From positions 6,138,001 to 6,202,000 of the forward strand of contig JAPFFF010000002.1 of NCBI GenBank assembly GCA_039105265.1: a stretch of 64,000 bases of DNA, written 5' to 3'. The notes beneath the pieces are model-generated. The model worked only from the letters and a program-made list of their open reading frames with translations, did no database searches and was not told the origin of the DNA. Position 1 is the first letter of the stretch; each line of letters opens with the position of its first letter. Positions 1-11,485 of this stretch are shown one piece after another. A program made the position numbers and the translations under genes. Source of the DNA: Tritrichomonas musculus (Eukaryota > Parabasalia > Tritrichomonadida > Tritrichomonadidae).

Positions 1-808
1 GTTAATTGATTTTTTTTTGTATCATATTTTTTTCTGATTTTCATTGTCAGTTAATTTATTGTTTAGATGACTTATGAAAAGAGAAATTATACATAAATTT
101 AAGTTACGTAATATTTTTTTATATTAAGCTTTGAAATCTACAAATTTATAATAATACAAACTATTCATTTACTTGTTTTATATTTTTTATCTTTTTTTCA
201 TAGTTTATACTGTGCATTTTAGTTCATTTTGCTATTAATTAATGTTACTAATCACTTATATAATTAAAAAATATTGGCATTTCTTTCTTTTACTTCATGT
301 TTGAATACAATATTAAGATATATTAATAACTATTTCAGATTTTAAAAGATTATCCTGTTTTGACAAACTTTTACTTGATTTTCAAATAAAAAAGTCTTTT
401 CTAAATAAAATTTAAAGTATTTCATATAACAAGTCATATCATAAAATTTTGTTTTCTAAAATCAAAATTCACTTTAAAAAAATACATGAATCAATAAAAA
501 ATTAATTATAGAACATGGTTTTATAAAAAATAATCCAAAAAATACACTAGAAATAAAAGGGTCAAACGCGAACGCTTCATTTTTTTTTTGGGTAGTGACC
601 CAAAAAAAAAATTTGTGGTCAGGTTAATATTTTAGGGTGACCTTTCGAAGGTTTAATTGTCCCTTAAAATTCAATAAAAATAAAGGCTAGTTTAGCTCAC
701 CTGATATCGATCATTTGAAATTTGTAATAAATAGGATCTATAACGAAGCTATGATAAATTATCATAGAAAAAAGAATTTGAATATATGTCAAAATATAAA
801 TTTGACCT
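1..808. other. AT-rich intergenic DNA with one long hairpin
   Basis: No coding frame worth calling. The stretch is very AT-rich. At 579-612 a 15 bp perfect stem (A, ten T, GGGT / ACCC, ten A, T) closes on a 4-base AGTG loop. About 40 bases later a smaller palindrome, ACCTTTCGAAGGT, lies near 640-655. Nothing else was recognised. Confidence 0.6.
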
Positions 809-850
809 ATGAATTTACCTTTTTTTTTTCACCTATTTATTATAGAATCA

Positions 851-2853
851 ATGGATTATGTAGCATACATATCTTCCAAAAAAGAACTTTATAACTCATT
901 GATCAACTTTATTGAAAATGATGGCAAGAATGATAATAAAAATCTTTTTCAAGAAATAATAAATATTATTCAGAAACAAAAAATTCTAGAAACGTCTGAA
1001 GAATCAAAAATATTACTTCAATTAATATCCACAATATCAGTAAATCATCGACGAGTTCCAAATTTTATCGATCAACTCATCCAAATACTTCAATATGTAA
1101 CTGAAAATATTAAACCATCCATCCCAAGTACAGAATTATTTAATATTTTCCAGCATGACAAACTCTTACTATACTATCTTTTCAAAACTAATATAATTCA
1201 AGTTAATGATATCATTGTAAACACGATTGTTCAAGAAATGGACAATTTGCCGACCAGATATCTCCACTTTTTCTATCCTCATATCAAAGATCATCTTGAA
1301 TCCAAATTGAAGGAAGATATTGAAAAACGACTTTTTGAGAGCTGTGCATACAATTTTTCAGAATTTGAGTCCAAATGTCAACAAGGCGAAAACGACTCGT
1401 TTTTATGTGAATTGATTCGGAATGACAACATTGATGAGTTTGTCACATATGCAACGAAGAACAATCTTTCATTATCAAGTCATATAAGTTCTTCACTTTT
1501 TGAGACAAACCGATTTTTACTTGACAAAAATCCGACATTGATTGAGTATGCTGCATTCTTTGGCTCGATTCAAATTTTCAACTTTTTGAGAATGAACTAT
1601 GTGGAAGTGAGTGGTTCGTTGTGGCTTTACGCGATCCACGGAAATTGCGCCGATGTGATTCATCTTCTTGAGCAAATTTCAGTCAGGCCAGAATCATACA
1701 AAAAGTGCTTCGAGGAGGCAGTAAAATGTCACCACAACGGAATTGCTGGCTACATCCTCGATAATTTGTTGAATGAAGAAGATGTCGGCTTTGAAAAAGA
1801 TTGTCTTTCGTTATATTTTTCTTATTTTAACTTCCATTTCTTCCCCGATGAGTACGATAACGAGTTTATCATTTATTGCGCCTGCAAGTACGACCGCACG
1901 GCGCTGTTTAAGATGCTTCTGAAAGACAAAAGGAATTACATGAATTGTAAAAAAACAAATAAGAAATCATTCGTCAGAATTTCTAAATAGAAAAACATTT
2001 TTATCATATTTCAAACAATTTTTTTTTATCAAATTTCAAACAATTTTTTAATAAGCATTCGTTTCTTCATTTGGCAGCAGAAAACAGCAACCTTGAAATG
2101 ATTTACTTTTTGTTATCGATGCCTGAGACATTGATCTATGCATTCACATTCAAAAACTGCACGGTATTGAAAAGAATAACGGTTCCTCAGACAACAACGC
2201 AAATTGGAAGGAGTGCTTTTGAAGGCTGCTCATCACTTGAGCGCATTATTCTCCATTCCGGCATCACGTTGCTTGGAAACAGGGCATTCAAAGGATGCAC
2301 GTCACTCGTTGAAATCGACATTCCTTCAAGTGTGACAGAACTTGGATCGCGCTGTTTCGAAGGCTGCACAAAATTGAGCAAAATTGTCATTCCTAGTTCT
2401 GTTACAAGGATCTGTAAATATTGCTTTTGTAGATGTGAGTCGCTCACTGAGGTCTCTCTCCCTCCTTCTCTCGAAATCATTTATTCACACACTTTTTACT
2501 CGTGCATCAATTTGGTGAAGGTTGTTCTTCCTCCTTCTTTGAAAATAATTGGAGATAGCGCCTTCCTTTCGTGCTCCCATTTGCAGGACATCGTGCTGCC
2601 TGGCAATTTGTCAGTCATTGGACGCGCTGCTTTTCAATGTTGCTCTGATTTTGGCAAAATGACATTGCCGCCATCTGTCCAATATATCGGACAAAATGCC
2701 TTTAACTACTGCCATGTAGAACTGAAAATGAAACCTTCTTGCAAAATTTTATTAGGATCTGCTTTTAACAATGAATATCGCACTATAACTGTCAGTTCAC
2801 CATCAGAGTTTCGATATTATGTTGGATTTTTGGTTGATTTGGCTTTTTATTGA
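851..2853 (+). pseudogene. Ankyrin-like/BspA-like LRR protein gene, frame broken mid-gene
   Basis: The first block (851-1990, 380 residues) is an alpha-helical region of the DUF3447/ankyrin type seen in trichomonads, with segments such as TLIEYAAFFGSIQIF. The second block (open to 2853, in another frame) is a BspA-type LRR domain of about nine 23-residue repeats with the pattern CxxLxxIxIPSSVxxIGxxAF. The intact paralogue at 51330-53972 carries both domains in one frame, so this is one gene split in two. Frame is lost near 1987, where a roughly 25 bp AT-rich unit (ATCATATTTCAAACAATT type) is present twice; the splice motifs known from trichomonads are absent. I chose the ATG at 851 because the protein from there (MDYVAYISSKKEL) aligns with the start of the paralogue at 60470; the ATG at 809 would add 14 unmatched residues. 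Paralogues are taken to be surface or secreted adhesion-type proteins, but no signal peptide is visible here. A base error in the homopolymers could mimic the break. Confidence 0.75.
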
Positions 2854-2880
2854 TGCTCTTACTCTTACATCAATGAATGA

Positions 2881-2891
2881 ATAAACATTTG

Positions 2892-2928
<37 letters not shown>

Positions 2929-2950
2929 TTTTTTTTTTTTTTTTTTTTTT
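2881..2950. repeat. Poly-T tracts
   Basis: Two long T runs separated by TAAGA follow the 3' end of the preceding gene. Such tracts recur in this window (5859-5886, 14488-14514, 45019-45056), mostly in intergenic DNA. Confidence 0.8.
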
Positions 2951-2952
2951 AA

Positions 2953-3075
2953 CCTCAACGGTTAAGGCCAATATTGGCAATGTATCGTACCTCAGCATAT
3001 AATCGGCCAGAACTTTTTTTGCATTTTTCATTTTTGTAAAAAATACCATAAGTAGCTCAGCTACTGACGCTTTTT
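2953..3075. repeat. Short dispersed repeat, copy 1
   Basis: This block shares ordered stretches with 14993-15110: a TTAAGG(C/T)CAATATT stretch, then ACTTTTTT(T)GCA, then TTTTGTAAAAAAT followed by CAT(A/G)AGTAGCT. On the minus strand both copies can be read as a similar peptide (ATYGIFYKN here, ATHAIFYKS in copy 2). It may therefore be a fragment of a repeated gene rather than a non-coding repeat. The family was not identified. Confidence 0.5.
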
Positions 3076-3379
3076 TCTAATAATATTAATTGTATAATTT
3101 TGAAAAGATTAAGAAACATTTATTGCTACTTATAACATTATAATATCTGATATATGAAGAAAATCCTATTTATTTTTTTTTTTTATAAAATGATATCATT
3201 AATAATATTGATAAATATTTATTATACTAAAAATGAAAAACTTGGATTAATAATTACTACAATGAAATACTTATTACGATTAACTTACTCCCGATGGAAG
3301 AAATTTCATATAGAGCTGCTTTTTTTACAAATATTAAATCATTTTTCGATTAACCCTTTTTATACAGTTACTCAAAAAG

Positions 3380-3620
3380 AATGCCCATCAATTTCAATTA
3401 GAGTCCCACAAAGAAGTCTCGGGTTGCCAGTAAATGTCTACATTATCAAATATATATAAGACTAACATATAAACATTTATTTTTTATGAATAAGCATAGG
3501 TTAACAAAGAACCTCATGTTTATCATGAAATTCAGAATGTTATGAATAACATAACTTTTTCAGAGAAATATTCATTTTTTCATGAAAACATGAGATTTCC
3601 AAATAGACCTGAGATTTCCA
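3380..3620 (-). repeat. Inverted partial copy of the 5' region of the Pmp-like gene at 6533
   Basis: Read on the minus strand, about 3398-3437 matches 6540-6575 (shared core GAGACTTCTTTGTGGGACTC). The flank towards 3620 resembles the 20 bp repeats upstream of 6533 (AAATCTCAGGT-like units). So a piece of a paralogous gene start and its upstream repeats lies here head-on to the copy at 6285-6580. No long reading frame remains. Confidence 0.55.
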
Positions 3621-4239
3621 AAATAAAAATTTGAATAGAACATTTTATCTTATGATTCGAATTATGTAAACTATCAAGTAATATATAAAAATATAAATAT
3701 TGCATTTGATCTCTTTACAAGATTCTCTTAAAGCATAAAAAAGCATTTAATATCAGAAGTGCGAGAACTTAAATAACGTTTTTTTGTATAATTTAGTATG
3801 TTCATTATCTTTGTATCTTATCAAGAATACTTTAATATTATTTTCATTTTAATATTAAATAACTTCTTAATATTCCATTTATTGGTATAAAATGAAATAG
3901 ATTAATTATTCATCAAAATACTGATTATTTAAAAAAACTGAAATTTGTTGTGTTATCCCGATATCTGATAAACATATTAATATTATTTTTATATTTATGT
4001 GATTTATTTAATATAATATATAATATATGTGGGTTATAAAGAAAAATAACTTTTTTAAATAATAATATTTGCATTTTATAAAATATTTGTTTTATTTGAG
4101 CTTATTTTGAGGGATAGATTGAATTTCTAGGGGATAACTATTATTATATATTTATATATATAAATATATTATATCATATTAAAATATAAAAAAATATCAC
4201 TCGACAGGCGTAGCTCTATTTTAACTTTTACAAAACTTA
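3621..4239. other. AT-rich spacer
   Basis: Nothing recognisable as a gene. It contains TATATA-type low-complexity DNA around 4010-4030 and 4140-4190. Confidence 0.6.
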
Positions 4240-4435
4240 TTTTTTTTCTGGGGAAAACGTTATTTTTAAATTTTTGATAATTTTCGGTTCACTTTTTGTA
4301 AACTTTCGATCGACTTTTTGATAATTTATGATTTATTTTTTGTTTATTTTCGGTTCACTTTTTGTTAATTTTCGGTTCACTTTTGGTTAATTTTCGATTG
4401 ACTTTTTAAGAAGAATCAACTTTTTAGGTAATTCA
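4240..4435. repeat. Imperfect tandem repeat of a ~22 bp unit
   Basis: About six degenerate units of the type TTTTCGGTTCACTTTTTGTT follow one another, with changes in TCGG/TCGA and CACT/GACT. The array is non-coding. Confidence 0.7.
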
Positions 4436-5243
4436 ATTTTATTTATGTTTTGTTTCTTTATTTTTTTTATTTTAAAGTAATTTATGCGAAATTTCAAGAA
4501 AAAAAGACATATAACACTTCCTAAATACTTATTCAAGTATATTCTATAAATATGAAAAGAAAGTTTAATATGATTTTTCCATAAAAGAAGTTTTCATCAA
4601 AATTTATTGAAAAAAATTATAATCTACTTAAGTAAAATATTTTCCATAAGTTAATCACTTTTTTTTCTTAAAGAAAGTGTATTTCTCAATATTAATTGAA
4701 GATTTTTTTTGATTATTTTGATATATTACCCAAATAAACTTTATATTTACATAAAATAATCTGTATTTATAATCATTTTCATTCTTTTTTCTTATTCCTA
4801 TTTGATCAACGAGATAATAATTATATCTTAATTAATGTAAAATAATATAAAGAACATTTAATACACTGATATTAGATTTAAAATAACTTGTATTTATGTT
4901 AAAAAGTCAGTTACAGTTATCTATTTGATCCAAATATATTATCTTTATTATTTCCATATTCAATAGTTTACAATTAAAAACTAAAATGTTAAGAAAACTA
5001 CACCTGTCGAATAAATAATTTTAATTTTATGTTTTTTATATTCTATATAGAGTAAATAATATAATATTAAAAAATAAAGGATATTGGAAACTTTTTATAG
5101 TTCCCGCACTTCTTTAATATCTGATATCATTATCCATTTACTCAAAAAATCATACAAAAATATAAAAAAGCAATAATTAAAAGTTTATAATGTCAGCTAA
5201 AGCCAATAAATAATGATAAAATGATTTTGGAACCAAAAATGTT
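4436..5243. other. AT-rich spacer
   Basis: No gene seen. CGACAGG-type sequences near 4203 and in inverted orientation near 5004 could be ends of an old element, but the match is only about a dozen bases and no target duplication was found. Confidence 0.5.
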
Positions 5244-5245
5244 TA

Positions 5246-5857
5246 TTAGAGCTCGGAGAAAAAGGGATTTCCTTTTTGAAAATAAAGAATTATATTTATA
5301 AAACATATTTATTTTGATGTGTATAAGTTATATCTGAAAGCATACACTTTTTCGAAAAAAAATTGTTTTTTAAAAAAAAAGTGACTTTTTTATAAAAAGG
5401 TTTATTTTTGAATATTTTTTTTTTATAAAAAAAAAGCTTCTTTGCGAAAAGTTTTTGTGTGTGCAAAAAGTAAAATCATATCAATAAGTTTCGATCATTT
5501 CAAATAAAAAATTTAATTAAAATCATAAATTCCTTTCGAAATATAAATTGATAGAAAAAATTTAGTTAACAAGAATTTCAAAGAATTATTTAATAAAAAC
5601 ATATATTTAGATATTATTCAAATCATAAAGAATGATATTTGATGTATGAATTATAAAGTACTCGTAATCATTGCTTATGATCAAACTATATTCAAAATTT
5701 GAAGCATTCTAATGATATAGAAAATATCATTTGCTTCATTAAGCTGTGAGGCACTTTCCAATCTTGTTAAATGATGCTTTTGATGCAGACAGTTTAAATC
5801 TGGAATGAAAATAATAGTTTTGTCCTCAAAATGTAGTTTTTTCCACCAATTATAACG

Positions 5858-5891
<34 letters not shown>

Positions 5892-6228
5892 GAATAAATA
5901 ACGTATTCAAAAATCAAAATCAAATAATATATTTATAAGATCTTGTTTTTTTTAAAAGAAAATCTATATTAAAAAAAATTGTTCATATAAAAAAGACTTG
6001 GTGTTTTGAAAAAAGAAAATTATTTCGCAAAAAAAAGATCATTTTAAGAAGTATTTTTCATTTTAAAAAGAAAACAAATTTTTTAAACGAAAAAATTATT
6101 TCACAAAAAAATGTTTTTACAGACAAACATTTTTCTTTTCGAAAAAAAATGGATTTTTAAAACATATGGATCTTAATGATATGAAAAAGTTTTGTAAATA
6201 TGGAAATTCCTTTTTCGCCGATCTCTAT
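5246..6228. mobile_element. Candidate non-autonomous DNA transposon (MITE-like), TA-flanked
   Basis: The ends form imperfect inverted repeats of about 27 bp: left 5246-5272 (core TAGAGCTCGGAGAAAAAGG) and right 6202-6228 (reverse complement core TAGAGATCGGCGAAAAAGG). Roughly five positions differ. TA dinucleotides flank both ends, as expected for a Tc1/mariner-type duplication. The roughly 980 bp interior is low-complexity A/T runs with no gene. The assignment rests on the ends only. Confidence 0.5.
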
Positions 6229-6284
6229 TATTATAAAAAAAATGTACGTTTTAATCGAACTTTTTCATAATGAATAAACCATTC

Positions 6285-6510
6285 AATTTATTTTGGAAAC
6301 CTCAGGTTTATTTGGAAATCTAAGGTTTATCATAGAAATCTACAATTTTATATATAAATCTAATATATTCGTATATAATTGAAGTAATCAGTAAACCTTA
6401 TGTTAATGAAATACCTTAGGTTATTTTGAAAATGTAATTATTTTTACGTAAACTTTGTATTATCCACAAAAAAAAGAGGTTTATTGAGAAAGTTAGGTTT
6501 ATTGTAAATG
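6285..6510. repeat. Degenerate ~20 bp tandem repeat upstream of the Pmp-like gene
   Basis: Units such as GGAAATCTAAGGTTTATCAT recur about ten times with many changes, ending just before the ATG at 6533. A related stretch in opposite orientation lies at about 3480-3620. Confidence 0.6.
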
Positions 6511-6532
6511 TATAAATATCCATGAATAACCT

Positions 6533-8703
6533 ATGCTTTCCAGGCAATCTGAGACTTCTTTGTGGGACTCTATTATTTATAATTCTCATTTTACAAAAAC
6601 AATTTCTCGAATACTATATGTCAACACTCCGCATCATTCTACAACTATTAAAAAAAATACTTTTAAACATATTTTAGATTCTCCCCTTGTTTTTTCGCAA
6701 GAGATTTGTACTGTAGGTACAGGTTGTTGTTTAACTACAGATTATGATTTCCAAAAGAATAATTGGATTCGTGGTCAGACAATAACGAACACAAGCTTTC
6801 CTTCTAGTTTTGCAAATAAAAATTCTTTTTTTATGGGGGATTGTGGCGATCTGACAATTACCGAATGCATTTTTTACTGTTGTTATACTTCAATAGATTA
6901 CGGTGGTGGTTTACTTGTTGAGCAATACTGTGTTGTTATCTTACATAGTTGCATTTTTGATCAGTGTCATTCACGAAGGCATGGTTGTGGTGCAGTGATT
7001 ACAAAACTATTTGTTGTTGATGCTAACAATGAACCACATAACGAATTGTCCAAAAGATCAGACATTCAATACACATGCTTTAGTGGATGCTACTCCAATA
7101 ATGAGAACGGTATTGGATCTGCTTTGATTTTGGGCGTAGAAGATGCTACTTTATTCTATACCTCTGCTGTAGACTGTCCCAAAGAGGGAACTCTGAAACC
7201 ATATGGAGCTCAATTTGACATTCAAGCACACACAATAAGTTCACAATATATAAATTCAACTGGTGGGAACGCAATTTATACGGGTGCTTTAGAATATCGA
7301 AATGCAGTTGCAGGCTTCTTTCGATTTCATACAATTAGTCAAGCAAATTGTAGGTATTCGATTGCTTTATTCCTACAGATATTAATGGTTTGGAAATAAG
7401 TTCAAGCAATTTTGTTAAGAATTCTGTTCTTTCTGATGTGGAATATAGTTGTCCTAGTTTGATTTTTGTTAGAAAAAAAGATGCTTTGATACAGAATTGT
7501 TATTTTATTGATAATAATTATGGAATCAATGGGAAATTTGTCGAGAAAGAAAATGAAGATAATATTCATATTTCTCTAGTTGACTGCTATGCTGATACAA
7601 ATGATTCAATTCGATGGAATTTCGATTATATTATGACAAGTAATTGCAATTTTAATGATTTGAATGTTAATACTTACCCTTTAAGATTTGTAAAGCTTGG
7701 AAATTGTGAAGGCGAAGTGCCTCCTGGACCAATAATCATAACAGACTTCTTTACTCCTTCATCTTGCTTTAGCCAGAGTCAAGATTTTATTGCATCAAGC
7801 GATTTTACAAATTCTCAGGAGTTTTCTAAATCTTCTTATTTTTCGAAGTCAAGTCCTTTCACAAAATCAAATAATTTTAATCAAACAAATACTTTTACAC
7901 CTTCTAAAACCCTAACAAATTCACAATTTTTCAGTAAATCTGATGAATTTTCTCATTCTAATTATTTTAGTCATTCATTACAATTCAGTAAATCGAATGT
8001 ATTTAGTTGTTCCACTGCCTTTTCGGAATCACAAAACTTTTTGGCAACAGAAGCTTTTAACTCCACTATTCAATTCTCCCCATCTTTGATATTTTCAAAG
8101 TCAACAGATTTCACACCATCACTTGATAATTATTTAGTGAAAAGTCCTTTTTTATCATCTTCACATTTTTCGACATCCAAGGATTTCACAAATGTTGTTT
8201 CATTTGAAATAACTCCATCTCAATCGAGATTTGGTGGAAAGAATACAATATTTAATAGTCATTCATTAAGTTATTTGCTTCGAAAATCAGTATCTTTATC
8301 TATTTCATATTCACTAACAGGATCATACTCATTGACTTATAACAAAGATATTGTTGGATACTCGAATATCTTTTTTACATCGAATGTCAATGTCCTTCTT
8401 CCTTACGTAATTTATTATTATACACAGACTTATGTTCAGGTTAAAGTTATACAACAAATTGAAAGCAATAAAGAAAAAATAACGGCAGAGCAATTAATTG
8501 GAATTGTGTGTGGATCTGTTGCAGCATTTTTTATTGTTCTTGGAATCACAATCTTGTCTTTGAGGAAGAAAAATCATAAAATGTATTCAGATGATTTAGA
8601 TTATTCATCATCAGAAAATGAAATTGTTACACAAACAACTATTGAAAACCAAGTTATTTTTGATGTTCAGGTCAAACAAGATATTCTGGATAACTGGTTA
8701 TAA
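6533..8703 (+). pseudogene. Pmp-like/beta-helix surface protein with Phe-Ser repeats and C-terminal membrane anchor, frame-broken
   Basis: The first block (to about 7399) looks like a right-handed beta-helix polymorphic-outer-membrane-protein-like ectodomain, with short TITECIF/VVILHSCIF-type strands and many Cys. The second block (to 8703) continues the helix (SSSNFVKNS), then has about 25 repeats of an FSKSxxF / FTxSxxF type. After that come one membrane span (about IGIVCGSVAAFFIVLGITIL) and a charged, acidic cytoplasmic tail. In the frame of the second block, PTDINGLEISSSNF reads upstream of its first Met, so one small frameshift near 7350-7385 separates two parts of one gene. No signal peptide is visible at the first Met, so the 5' end may also be missing. 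The family is known in trichomonads as candidate host-contact surface proteins; binding partners are unknown. Confidence 0.7.
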
Positions 8704-8711
8704 AAATACTA

Positions 8712-8785
8712 AAATTGCTCATTTTAAATAATTGTTTTTACTTTTATCTAAAAAGAGCAATTTAACTGTTTAAAATGAGCAATTT
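8712..8785. terminator. 3' hairpin after the surface-protein gene
   Basis: A perfect 17 bp inverted repeat (AAATTGCTCATTTTAAA at 8712-8728 and its complement at 8769-8785) with a 40-base loop begins 9 bases after the stop codon. It could shape the 3' end of the transcript; that role is inference. A second fold-back of 13-14 bp (CTAAAAAAAATCTT with AAGATTTTTTTAG) lies at 8849-8890. Confidence 0.4.
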
Positions 8786-9001
8786 AAGCGATTTTTTTCT
8801 AAAATAGTGAGCAGAGAAAAAGCCAATACAAGCCCAGATGAAAAAGATCTAAAAAAAATCTTATTGATTTATTTGAGAAGATTTTTTTAGTATTTCAAAA
8901 TATGAGAAGATGAAATAAAATTCCAAATTTTAGCCAAAATATGAGTATTTTTTTGTTTTTAATAAAGCAATATTTTGGAATATTGTAATTTTTAAATTAA
9001 T

Positions 9002-11407
9002 TCATTTTCTTTTTACAGTTATTGGTTGTAAAAAAGCATATCCATCAATACTTTTAACTGAGAGTGGTATTTCAACTATTTGTGATACAAATTTTTTATC
9101 ACCGTGAAAAGCAGCATATCCAATTGATTGAATAGAAGGTGGAATGTTGATCATTGAAAGATTCGAACAATATTCAAAAGCTCTATCACCAATATATTCC
9201 GCTGAAGGGGGAATGTTAAATTCTGGCAGTGATTCGCACTGAAAAAATGCAGAGCTACATATTGTTTTTAAGCGTGAATTTTCTCCAAAAACAACAGCAT
9301 TTAGCGAAGAGCAATGATCAAAACAATGATTACCTATTATGGTCACTGACGATGGAATTTCAATCTTTTCTAGTTTTTTGCATTCCAAAAATGATGAATC
9401 ACCAATCGACTCCAAGCGTGATTCTTTTTTGAAAGTAACCTTCGACAGTGAAGAGCACTTTTCAAATAAATTGTTATTTATTGCTTTGATTGATGATGGA
9501 ATTTCAATTGTTTCTAATTTCGAACACTCTGAAAAACAATACGAGCCAATTTTTTCTAAATGAGACTCATCTGAAAAAACAAATGCGGTTAGCGATTTAC
9601 ATTTTTCAAATGCACGATCTTCAATTTCTTTCACAGAAGATGGAATTGAAATCGTCTCTAATTTGGAACATTCAGAAAAAGCAAAAGATCCTATTGATTT
9701 TAAATATGAATCTTCAGAAAAAGTGACTGTTTTCAATGACTGACATTTTTCAAATGCATGATATTCAATTTTTTTCACAGAAGATGGTATTTTTATTGAT
9801 GTCAATGATAAGAAATCATAAAATGCACTTTTCTTAATAGTGTCGAAAGATTGAGGAATTTGGAATTCATTTGATGCAAAATCATAAAAAACAAATGAAT
9901 CAAGAACTTCCAATTTTAATTTAGAGCATTTATTAAATGCATTTGGTCCAATATTTTGTATGTAAAAAGGAATATTCATTGATAGTAGATTTTCGCATCC
10001 ATCAAAAGCAGATTCACCTATATTTGTTAATTGTGAATTCTCTTCAAGAACAATTTTAGTTAGAGATGTGCAAAGATTAAACGCATAATTACCAATATAT
10101 TTCACTGATGATGGTATTTTTATCGTTTGGAGACTAGTACATTTGTAAAATGCATAATTATTAATTATTTCAACATTTGATGATATTTCTACTTTCCTAA
10201 GTGATGTACAAAAAAAAAACTCACTATAACTAATTATATGGATGAGTTTTGGAATGATTGCTTCTTCTAATTTAGTACAACCATAGAATGCTTGATTCCC
10301 AAGTGATTTAAGATTTGGAGGAAAAGAAATATTTAAATTTGGGCATTCACGAAATGCGCCAGCTCCAATACTAGTCACAGAAGGAGGCATTTGAAATACA
10401 GATAGTTTATAACACTCATAAAAAGCAAAGTTGCCGATTGATTCCAAATGAGATTTTTCAACAAATGTTACTTTTTCAAGAGAATAACATTTTTCAAAAG
10501 CTCCATTATGAATTGATTTCAATGATGAAGGGAATATCAGTGAGACAATTGCATCAAATGCATAAAAGCGACATAAAGGAATAATCTCCAAATAATCAGG
10601 AAACTCTATATTATCCTTTTTTTCATTGAAGACTTTAATTGCAAATTCATCAAAATTTATCTGTTTTTTCATGTTAACTTTTTTCTTAAAAATATGATAA
10701 AATTGAACAATTTGCCGAGATATCATATTATAGTCAAATACTTCTTTATATTCTTCGTCAATCTTGTCCAAAATTTCTTCACCGAAATTTTGAAAATCAA
10801 TAAAACAAAATAAAATTGAAGCTTCTCTCTTTTTTTTATCAAGTTGTTTGAACATGAATTCTTTTATTTTGTCTTCATTCTCTCTTTCGTTTACATCGTA
10901 ATCATTTTTAATTGGGTAGAGTTTTCGATACCGAGCAAAAATCCGATAAAGTAAATGAATTGGAAATGAAGCAAAGTTGTCATTTTCGATAAATGTAATC
11001 AAATCTTCTGTTATTGGTTTTAATTGATCATCATTACAATTGCCATTAACAAGTATTTGGTTAAGTATTTGATCTTGGTGCCGCGAAAGATACTCTTTTA
11101 CTTGGTTTTGTAGGCATGTGATTTGGTATTTTTCTGATAAAAAGTATAATGCATAAATATTTGCTTCGGATGGCTGAATTTTTTCACCTTCGCAATATGA
11201 AATAAAGCATTTTATTTGATTTTCATCAAAATTAGTACTTTCTTCATTATCTATTAGTGGAATTTTTTGATCCTCTTTAAATTGTTTTGAATATATTTTG
11301 AAAAAATGGAGACGACTAAATGAAAGAAAGTCATATCGGAAATTTTTCCCTTTATATGTTAAATAACGATATTCTTGGTCATAGGTGATCTGGAAGAACT
11401 CATCCAT
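9002..11407 (-). CDS. BTB-like N-terminus plus BspA-type leucine-rich repeats
   Basis: 801 residues from the ATG at 11407 (MDEFFQITYDQEYRYLTY). I chose this start because a diverged duplicate at 12667 also begins MDEFFQI. Residues about 20-130 resemble a BTB/POZ-like fold (SRLHFFKIYSKQF, then FISYCEGEKIQPSEANIYALYFLSEKY). Residues about 130-290 are helical and BACK-like. From about residue 295 to the end there are about 20 BspA/TpLRR repeats (IPSSVKKIEYHAFEKCQSL type), partly alternating with a VTFSEDSxLKSIGSFAF variant. No signal peptide or membrane span is seen, so an internal scaffold or adaptor is as likely as a surface protein. The frame is complete and looks functional. Family function is protein-protein contact; the partner is unknown. 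Confidence 0.85.
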   Translation of the reverse strand: MDEFFQITYDQEYRYLTYKGKNFRYDFLSFSRLHFFKIYSKQFKEDQKIPLIDNEESTNFDENQIKCFISYCEGEKIQPSEANIYALYFLSEKYQITCLQNQVKEYLSRHQDQILNQILVNGNCNDDQLKPITEDLITFIENDNFASFPIHLLYRIFARYRKLYPIKNDYDVNERENEDKIKEFMFKQLDKKKREASILFCFIDFQNFGEEILDKIDEEYKEVFDYNMISRQIVQFYHIFKKKVNMKKQINFDEFAIKVFNEKKDNIEFPDYLEIIPLCRFYAFDAIVSLIFPSSLKSIHNGAFEKCYSLEKVTFVEKSHLESIGNFAFYECYKLSVFQMPPSVTSIGAGAFRECPNLNISFPPNLKSLGNQAFYGCTKLEEAIIPKLIHIISYSEFFFCTSLRKVEISSNVEIINNYAFYKCTSLQTIKIPSSVKYIGNYAFNLCTSLTKIVLEENSQLTNIGESAFDGCENLLSMNIPFYIQNIGPNAFNKCSKLKLEVLDSFVFYDFASNEFQIPQSFDTIKKSAFYDFLSLTSIKIPSSVKKIEYHAFEKCQSLKTVTFSEDSYLKSIGSFAFSECSKLETISIPSSVKEIEDRAFEKCKSLTAFVFSDESHLEKIGSYCFSECSKLETIEIPSSIKAINNNLFEKCSSLSKVTFKKESRLESIGDSSFLECKKLEKIEIPSSVTIIGNHCFDHCSSLNAVVFGENSRLKTICSSAFFQCESLPEFNIPPSAEYIGDRAFEYCSNLSMINIPPSIQSIGYAAFHGDKKFVSQIVEIPLSVKSIDGYAFLQPITVKRK

Positions 11408-11485
11408 TATAAAAGAATAAATTATCAATGGCTTTTGAAAGTGGAAAATTTTTAGTCTTTGAAAATGGGAAAAATTTATATTTTA

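Noticed and set aside
1940-2070. Spliceosomal intron between the two parts of the first ankyrin/BspA gene
   Set aside because: No GTATGT-like 5' site and no ACTAACACACAG-like 3' site as known for trichomonads.
3154-3459. 101-codon plus-strand frame
   Set aside because: Low-complexity start, no domain, and its end is the antisense of the duplicated Pmp-like gene start.
4203-5016. CGACAGG(C/T)GTAG inverted pair as ends of an element
   Set aside because: Only about 12 bases match and no target duplication was found.
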